A stretch of 64,000 bases of DNA, taken from assembly GCF_905171765.1 (NCBI RefSeq), contig NC_053390.1, forward strand, positions 584,314,471 to 584,378,470. Direction: 5' to 3'. The notes beneath the pieces were generated by a model, which worked only from the letters and a program-made list of their open reading frames with translations, was not told the origin of the DNA and made no database searches. Below, in pieces: positions 21,755 through 29,435 of this stretch. The translations under genes and the position numbers were made by a program. Source of the DNA: Bufo bufo (Eukaryota > Chordata > Amphibia > Anura > Bufonidae). How positions within the stretch are numbered: position 1 is the stretch's first letter; the number at the start of each line of letters is the position of its first letter.

Positions 21755-21963
21755 TTATTTGAAAAAGAAAACAGCACTCCTCACTAGACGTATTTAGAAT
21801 AAATCTCAATGGTGGCGGTGCCAGCAGTGTTGGGTCCAAGCCCGATGGGCCCCAGTGATCCATAGGAGAAATTGATTACCGCAGCACTCTCTGTCTTCAG
21901 TAGTATAAGGTTTATTTACCAACTGTGCGACGTTTCAACTACACAGAGTCTTTCTCAAGCATA
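21755..21963 (-). mobile_element. SINE-like retroposon insert with 14-bp target duplication
   Basis: 209 bp flanked by the exact duplication 'ggctgaactggagg' (21741-21754 and 21964-21977). Removing the insert restores continuity of the hAT sequence. The minus-strand reading starts 'tatgcttgagaaagactctg'. No poly-A tail or polymerase III boxes are convincing, so the class is inferred from the duplication length only. Confidence 0.65.
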
Positions 21964-22009
21964 GGCTGAACTGGAGGAGGAGGACATTGGAGCACAAGCA
22001 ATGTGTAGC

Positions 22010-23374
22010 GAAATGGGTTGTTTTGTCACATTACATCATAAAAAGTATAATAGCAAGCAATCAAAAGTCATATGCACCCCAAAATTGTACTATTCAAACA
22101 GTCATCTCATACTGAAAAAAATGAGCCCCTACATAGGACAGTCGCCCAAAAAATAAAAAAAAATATGGCTTTCAGAATATGGAGACACTAAAAAAATATT
22201 TTTTTTCAAAAATGCTTTCTTATGTAAAACTGAAACAAACAACAAAAAAAGTCATATTTGGTATTGTTACATCCGTAACAACCTGCTCTATAATAATCTC
22301 TCATGATCTAAATTGTCAGTTGAACGTTGTAAATAACAAAACATAAAAACAGTGCCAAAACAGCTATTTTTTTGTTACCTTGCCTCACAAAAAGTGTAAG
22401 GGTCCATTCACACGTCCGTGTGTGTTTTGCGGATCCGCAAAACACGGACACCGGCAATGTGCGTTCCGCATTTTGTGGACCGCACATCGCCGGCACTAAT
22501 GGAATATGCCTATTCTTGTCCGCAATTGCGGACAAGAATAGGACATGTTCCATTTTTTGGGGGAACGGAAATGCGGCCCCATAGAAATGACATTTCCCCC
22601 ATAGTGCGGCCCTATAGAAATGAATGGGTCCGCAATTCCGTTCCGCAAAATGGCGTGTTGCCATACAGCAGTTTACGACCACATATGGGGTTTTTCATTA
22701 AACTTCAGAATTAGAACAATAAATATTGAGTTTTGTTTGGCTGTTAAACTTTGCTTTGTTAGCGGAAAAAAATGATTAAAATGGAAAATCTGCCAAAAAA
22801 GTGAAATTTCATCTCCATTTTCCATTAATTCTTGTGGAACACCTAAAGGGTTAACAACATTTGTAATATCAGTTTTGAATACCTTGAGTGGTGTCGTTTC
22901 TAAAATAGGGTTATTTTTGGGTGGTTTCTATTATGTAAGCCTCACAAAGTGACTTCAGACCTGAACTTGTCCTTAAAAAGTGTTTTTTTTTTTTAAATTT
23001 GAAGATTTGCTTCTAAACTTATAAGCCTTCTAACTTCCCCCAAAAATAAAATGGCATTCACAAAATGATCCAAACATGAAGTAGACATGTGGTTAATGTA
23101 AAGTAATAACTATTATATGAGATATCACTATCTGTTTTAAAAGCAGAGAAATAGAAATTTTGAAAGTTGAAAAAAAAAATTATAAATAAAAATTGAATAT
23201 TTTGATTCAAATTTACCACTGTCATGAAGTACATTATGTGACGAGAAAACACTCTCAGAATGGCTTGGATAAGTAAAAGCGTTTTACAGTTATCACCACA
23301 TAAAGTGACACGTCTGATTTGCAAAAATCTGCCTGGTCCTTAAGGTGAAAAATGGCCCAGTCCTTAACCCCTTT
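22010..23374. mobile_element. Non-coding flank of a TTAA-type element, truncated
   Basis: The sequence matches the satellite-like flanks seen in the other TTAA elements ('agtgtaatagcaagc'-type block near 22040, 'cgaccacatatgggg' near 22676, 'acacctaaagggtta' near 22838). It ends near 23374 in the 'aaggtgaaaaatgg...ccttaa' terminus. The left end is missing. A Harbinger MITE (22400) sits inside. Confidence 0.65.
22400..22655. mobile_element. Harbinger-type foldback MITE, right end lost
   Basis: TAA (22397-22399) is followed by 'gggtccattcacacgtccg', the terminus shared with the copies at 28599 and 37580. Internally the DNA folds on itself around 'gcggatccgc' and 'gtccgcaattgcggac'. The right terminus is absent, and host-like satellite resumes at about 22655. 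Confidence 0.75.
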
Positions 23375-24039
23375 AGGAATTAGGACGTATCGGTACGCCA
23401 TGTTTGCCGAGTCCTTAACCCCTTAAGGACTCAGCCCTATTTCACCTTAAGGACTTGGCCATTTTTTGCAAATCTGACCAGTGTCACTTTAAGTGCTCAT
23501 AACTTTAAAACGCTTTGACTTACCCAGGCCGTTCTGAGATAGTTTTTTCGTCACATATTGTTCTTCATGACACTGCTAAAATTGGGTCCAAAAAGTAAAT
23601 TCTTTTGCATAAAAAAATACAATTTTTACCAAAAATTTAGAAAAATTAGCAAATTTCAAAGTTTCAGTTTCTCTACTTCTGTAATACATAGTAATACCCC
23701 CAAAAATTGTGTTGACTTTACATTCCCCATATGTCTACTTCATATTTGTAGCATTTTGGGAATGATATTTTATTTTTTGGGGATGTTACAAGGCTTAGAA
23801 GTTTAGAAGCAAATTTTGTAATTTTTCAGAAATCTTCAAAATCCCACTTTTTATGGACCACTTCAGGTTTGAAGTCATATTGTGAGGCTTAGATAATAGA
23901 AACCTCCCAAAAATGTATTCAAAACTGTTTTTTCAAACTGTATTAACCCTTTAGGTCTTCCACAAGAGTTAATGGCAGATTGAGAAACAATTTTGAAATT
24001 TCAATTTTTTGGAACATTTTCCAATATAATCAATTTTTT

Positions 24040-25090
24040 CCAGGAGTAAAACAAGGGTTAACTGCCAAACAAAACTCAAAATGGGTTGCCCTGATTCTGT
24101 AGTTTGCAGAAACACCCCATATGTGGTTGTAAACTACTGTTTGGCCAAACGGGAGCACATAGAAGGAGGGGAACACCATATGGGTTTTTGAAGGCAGATT
24201 TTGCAGGACTGGTTTTGTTTATACCATGTCCCATTTGAAGCCCCCTGTTGCACCCCTAGAATGGAAATTTCAAAAAAGTGACTCCATCTAAGAAAGTACA
24301 CCCCTCAAGGTATTCAAAACTGGGTTTGCAAACTTTGTTAACCCTTTAGGTATTCCACAAGAGTTATTGGCAGATGGAGAAACAATTTAGAAATTGTAAT
24401 TTTTTTTAATATTTTCCAATATAATACATTTTTTCCAGGAGTAAAACAAGGGTTACCTGCCAAACAAAACTCAAAATGGGTTGCCCTGATTCTGTAGTTT
24501 GCAAAAACACCCCATATGTGGTCGTAAACTGCTGTTTGGCCAAACGGGAGCACGTAGAAAGAGGGGAACACCATATGGGGTTTGGAAGGCAGATTTTGCA
24601 GGACTGGTTTTGTTTATACCATGTCCCATTTCAAGCCCCCTGTTGCACCCCTAGAATGGAAATTTCAAAAAAGTGACTCCATCTAAGAAAGTACACCCCT
24701 CAAGGTATTCAAAACTGGGTTTACAAACTTTGTTAACCCTTTAGGTGTTCCACAAGAGTTAATGGCAGATGGAGAAACAATTTTGAAATTTCTATTTTTT
24801 GGAAAATTTTCCATTTTAACCCTTACTTTATTACTGTAAAAAATGGGTTAACAGCCAAACAAAACTCAAAATGGGTTGCCCTGATTCTGTAGTTTGCAGA
24901 AACACCCCATATGTGGTCGTAAACTACTATTTGGCTAAACGGCAGGACATTGAAGAAGGGGAACGTCATATGGTTTTTGGAAGGCAGATTTTGCTGGACT
25001 GGTTTATTTACACCATGTACCCTTTCAAGCCCCCTGATGCACCCCTAGAGTAGAAACTCCATAAAAGTGACCCCATCTAGGAAACTACGG
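24040..25090. repeat. Subterminal tandem repeat, about 394-bp period, three copies
   Basis: The block 'caaaatgggttgccctgatt' recurs at about 24079, 24473 and 24867. Each copy also carries 'aacaccccatatgtgg' and 'gcacccctaga' landmarks. The repeats lie inside the piggyBac element near its left end. Related but diverged units occur in the second piggyBac element at 46150-47600. Confidence 0.85.
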
Positions 25091-25716
25091 GATAAGGTGG
25101 TTGTTGTTTTGGGACTATTTTAGGGGTAAATATGATTTTTGGTTGCTCTATATTACTCTTTTTTGAGGCAATGTAACAAAAAAAAAAAAATTCTAAAATT
25201 GTTTCTACATTTGCTATTTAGTTTTGTGGAACACCTAAAGGGTTAACATAGTTTGTAAAGTAACTTTTGAATACCTTGAGGGGTGTAGTTTCTTAGATGG
25301 GGTCACTTTTTTTGGAGTTTCTAGTCTAGGCTACATCAGGGGGGCTTCTAATGGGACATGGTGTCCAAAAAAAAACTGTCCATCAAAATCTGCCTTCCAG
25401 AAACCGTATGGAGTTCCCTTCGTTCTATGCCCTGCCGTGCGGCTATATAGCCATTTACGACCACATATGGGGTGTTTCTGCAAACTACAGAATCAGGGCC
25501 ATAAATATTGAGTTTTGTTTGTCTGTTAACCCTTGCTTTATTACCGGCAAAAAGGATTCAAATGGAAATTTTGCCCAAAAATGGGTGTTTTGGCACCGTT
25601 TTTACTTTATATTTTGAACACCGCTCATCCGAGGCGTTTGGTCAAAAGTTATAGCGACGACTTTTACGCACGCGACGATGCCCAATATGTATGGCTCTCA
25701 GACTTTGGAGACACTA

Positions 25717-25861
25717 AGCAGGCATCCTAAAAACTGCGGCCCTCCAGATGTTGTAAAACTACAATTCCCACCATGCCCTGCTGATGGCTGTAGGTTGTCT
25801 GGGCATGCTGGGAGTTATAGTTTTACAACATCTGGAGGGCCGCAGTTTGAGGATGCCTGCT
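25717..25861. mobile_element. 145-bp foldback MITE with 11-bp terminal inverted repeats
   Basis: Perfect ends 'agcaggcatcc' and 'ggatgcctgct', flanked by CTA on both sides (25714-25716 and 25862-25864). The middle folds on 'ctgcggccctccag'/'ctggagggccgcag'. Sister copies of the host satellite read 'gacactaaaac' without the insert, which confirms the insertion and its 3-bp duplication. Confidence 0.85.
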
Positions 25862-25968
25862 CTAAAACTAATATTTTTTTGGGGAAAAAAAAATTGTTTC
25901 CGTGTCTCCAAAGTCTGAGAGACATAGTTTTTTATGTTCTCTAGTGGACTGTTGGGGATTATAAAAAT

Positions 25969-27485
25969 TTAGTACTCCATGGAAGTGTTATACTCCCTGA
26001 AGCAGTCGATAACGCAGAGGCCCGGATGATCGGGGCACGTGTCACACTGAGTGGTGGTGTCCTTCCGTATTCTCCCTCTTGTGACACACTCTGCATCTTT
26101 TTTGGGTTCGTCCCTTCTTTCCAGTATGGGGGACCACACCTGGAAAGTGTTGGTCAGGGACGATCCGGGCGCCTCCAATTCCCAAGGTACTCCGGCCTGC
26201 TCTTTCCCGGTCCGAAAAGATCAGGTCTTTGAGGACTGCCTCATAGAACTGGAGGAATGTCCCTGTGCTGCCAGCGCTTCGGGATAGTACAAAAGAGTTG
26301 TACATGGCAACCTGTACCAAGTAGACCGCAACTTTTTTGTACCATGCCCGGGTTTTGTGCATGGCATTATATGGCTTGAGGACTTGATCAGAGAGATCAA
26401 CTCCTCCCATATACCGATTGTAGTCGACGATACAATCGGGCTTGAGGACCGTTGCCGCGGTACCTCACACAGGGACAGGGGTGGTGCTGTTACCGTGGAT
26501 TGTGGACAGCATAAGGACATCCCTCTTGTCCTTATATCTGACCAGCAACAGGTTTCCACTGGTAAGTGCACTGGTCTCACCCCTGGGGATAGGTACCTGG
26601 AGGGGCGTTGATTTTTCCGCACGGTCCCACAAGCGAACGTGGATCTGGCGGCAAGGGACCTGAACAAGGGAATGCTGGTATAAAAGTTGTCCACGTACAA
26701 GTGGTAACCGTTATCCAGCAGTGGGTACATAAGGTCCCACACGAGTTTCCCGCTAACATCCAGAGTGGGGGGACATTCTGGGAGTTGAATACGGGAATCT
26801 CGCCCCTCGTACACACGAAATTTGTAAGTGTACCCTGAGGTACTCTCACAAATTTTGTATAGCTTCACGCCATACCTCGCCCGCTTTGTGGGAATATATT
26901 GGCGGAAACTGAGTCTCCCCTTGAACGCCTCGAGAGACTCATCAACCGCGACCTCCCTTCCTTCCAGGTACGTAGGCCTGTTCAAATTTGGCCCCAAAGT
27001 TATCGATGAACGGCCGGCAGGATCACCTCGGGGTGGACATGCTGCATTATCGGAATAATGCAGACATTTCCGGATGGCCTCAAACCGGGGACGTGTCATG
27101 GCCATACTGTACAGTGGGGTCTGGTATAGGACGTCCCCACTCCAGTATTGCCTGACACTGGGTTTTTGGACTAGACCCATATGCAGCATGAGGCCCCAAA
27201 ATGTCCTCATCTCGGCTGCACTGACCGGTGTCCAGCCACTGGGTCTAGCCAAAAATGAGCCTGGGTTTTGAGCGACGAACTGTTGGGGGCGTACAGATTC
27301 GTCTGCTCCACCATCAGATTCACCAGTGGGTTACTGAAAAAAAAACTAAAATAGTCAATTTCAGTAAACCCCACTGTGGGAATCTGGATTCCAGGATTGC
27401 CAGCAAAATCCGGAATCTCAGGCTCAAAGTCCACTGGGGGACACCAGCTAAGTTCATCGGCAGGGGGGCTGGTGGGGGGGGGCAA
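25969..27485 (-). pseudogene. piggyBac-type transposase, frameshifted
   Basis: Minus strand. The N-terminal part (27207-27485) includes 'EIPDFAGNPGIQ' and 'NPLVNLMVEQTNLYA'. The middle frame (26221-27252, 343 codons) has 'TPVSAAEMRTFWGLMLHMGL', catalytic Asp104 in 'VAVDESLEAF' and Asp188 in 'YHLYVDNFYTS'. The third Asp is in 'YMGGVDLSDQ', in another frame at 26042-26410. The C-terminal Cys-rich domain ('CDTCPDHPGLC') is in yet another frame near 25990-26080. All three catalytic Asp codons survive, but at least three frameshifts and a garbled stretch at residues about 79-99 of the middle frame inactivate it. Such enzymes cut and paste at TTAA. Confidence 0.9.
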
Positions 27486-28164
27486 GTGGCAGGGGGTGGT
27501 CTGGGGTCTGATAGATGGATCAAAGAAAGTTTAGTGTAAAAGTTTTTTTTTTTTTCCTAACTAACTTTTCCCTTCTTTCCCTTCCTAACGGTGCCTCTCC
27601 CTCACTGACCCTAACCTACCTGGGTGGCGATGGGTGCAGGAGGGTGATGGATGGCGATTAGGGGGACGCAGGAGCTGGTGCTGAACGGTGCTGCACGGTC
27701 AGGGTGCTGGACAGGAAGAGGAGGGGAGAGAGGAGCGCAGGAAGTTTGAATCTCGAGCCTCTCTCCCCTGCACCAATCAGCACCCTGGACAGCAGTGTTC
27801 AGCACCAGGGCCAGCACCGCCTCTCCAAATCCTCGGACTGCGATAGGTGGTGTATAATTACGCCACAGATCGCAGTCTTTTTCCGGTTCATCGGGTCACA
27901 GGACACCCGAATGGACCGGAAACGCAGAAAACCGCAGGTCTGAATTGACCTGCGGTTTTCTGTGATCATTGATACGGGGGGGTCAAATGACCCCCCCCCT
28001 GCATTGTTACGGGATGCCGGCTGAATGATTTCAGCCGAAATCCCATTCCGATTAACCCCCGCGGCGCCGGAATCGCAAATTAAAGCCATGACGTACCGGT
28101 ACGTCATGGGTCCTTAAGGATTCGGGACCCATGCCGTACCGATACGTCCTAAGTCCTTAAGGGG
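27486..28164. other. piggyBac 5' non-coding region and right terminus
   Basis: Upstream region of the minus-strand transposase. It ends in a hairpin made of 'gacgtaccggtacgtc' (about 28090) and the terminal 'agtccttaagggg'. GC-rich blocks near 27960-28070 recur at 28200-28290 and 42540-42640, the corresponding ends of the other elements. I see no gene. Confidence 0.6.
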
Positions 28165-28598
28165 TTAAGGACCCATGATGTACTGGTACGTCCTAACTTT
28201 AAAACTACATTGCGGCGCAGTGGGGGTTAATCGGAACAGGATGTCCTCTGAAATCATTGAGCGGGCATCCTGTCACAACGCCAGGGGGGGTCATGTGACC
28301 CCCCCACATCGGCGATCGCAGCAAACCGCAGGTCAATTCAGGCCAGCGGTTTGCGGCTTTACCTGAGGTTTGCGGCGGCGATCGGCGGTGCCATCGGGTC
28401 CCCATGCGGCTGTAGGGGGGACCCGATGGCATGGAAGGCAGCGCAATTCCTAAGGAAGGCATCGCGCTGCCTTCCGGTGACGAGCCTGTGAGTTCCAGCC
28501 CCCTGGATCTCACAGGCCGGAAGCTGTATGAGTTATGCACACAGTATTACTAATACAGCCAATGCATTCCAATACAGAAGTATTGGAATGCATTGTAA

Positions 28599-28832
28599 GG
28601 GTCCATTCACACGTCCGTTGTTTCTTTCCTGATCTGTTCAGTTTTTTGCGGAACAGATCTGGACCAGATCTGGACCCATTAATTTTCAATGGGTCCTGAA
28701 AAAAAATCTGACATTGAGCTGTCCGTTTTTTTCAGGACCCATTGAAAATTAATGGGTCCAGATCTGGTCCAGATCTGTTCCGCAAAAAACGGAACAGATC
28801 AGGAAAGAAACAACGGACGTGTGAATGGACCC
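28599..28832. mobile_element. Harbinger-type foldback MITE, 234 bp, complete
   Basis: The whole element is a near-perfect palindrome with ends 'gggtccattcacacgtccg' and its complement. It is flanked by TAA on both sides (28596-28598, 28833-28835). The 3-bp TWA duplication and GGG start suit the PIF/Harbinger superfamily. Confidence 0.88.
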
Positions 28833-29126
28833 TAAAGGGGATTAGACCCCCAAAAGTTCAAGTCCCAAAGTGGGACAAAAAATAAAGTGAGAAAAAAAGT
28901 TTAAAAAATAAAGTTTTCCCCCAAAAAAATTAAAAGTTTCAAGTAAAAATAAACAAAAACGTAATTTTCCCCAAATAAAGTAAAAAAAAATTGGCAAAAA
29001 ATAGGGGGAAAAAAAAGTATACATATTAGGTATTGCCCTATCGACCGGCTCTATAAACATATCACATGACCTAACCCCTCAGATGAACACCGTAAAAAAT
29101 AAAAAATAAAAACTGTGCTAAATAAA

Positions 29127-29297
29127 TCGTTAATTTCTAACGATAATTTGTTTTCCCTTAGTCCTAACAGCAGCACAGATGGGGTTAACTGCCCCTGTGG
29201 ACTGGTAGGACCGGCGGAATTTTAATGAGCCCAAGAACCAATAAACGATCTTCAGCTCCCTGAAAGGGAGGAGATCACCCCCCAGCCCACCGTGTTT
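29127..29297 (-). repeat. DIRS inverted terminal repeat, left (element 3' end)
   Basis: Pairs with 34347-34492. It carries about 25 additional outer bases ('tcgttaatttctaacg...') that the right end lacks. Confidence 0.88.
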
Positions 29298-29332
29298 TTA
29301 AAAAGCATAATGTATTTAGGGTGGGATATTTG

Positions 29333-29417
29333 TGTGCTGCTGTTAGGACTAAGGGAAAACAAATTATCGTTAGAAATTAACGATTCCCTTACGTCCTACC
29401 AGCAGCACAGATGGGGA
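29333..29417 (-). repeat. DIRS internal complementary region (circle-junction copy)
   Basis: 29333-29383 is the exact complement of the first 51 bases of the element (29127-29177). 29384-29417 is the complement of its last 34 bases (34459-34492). The two halves meet at 29383/29384, so this region is a template that spells the two ends joined together, as needed to complete circular cDNA. It lies 19 bp past the recombinase stop codon. Confidence 0.92.
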
Positions 29418-29435
29418 GATAGCAAGAAGAATCCC

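Larger units (their letters stand above)
23419..28164 (-). mobile_element. piggyBac-superfamily element, inactive, minus strand
   Basis: TTAA duplications at 23415-23418 and 28165-28168 flank matching inverted ends ('ccccttaaggact'). The transposase lies on the minus strand at 25969-27485. Between the left end and the gene is about 2.5 kb of non-coding DNA, including three tandem 394-bp repeats and a 145-bp MITE. The gene is frameshifted, so the copy cannot mobilise itself. Confidence 0.85.
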
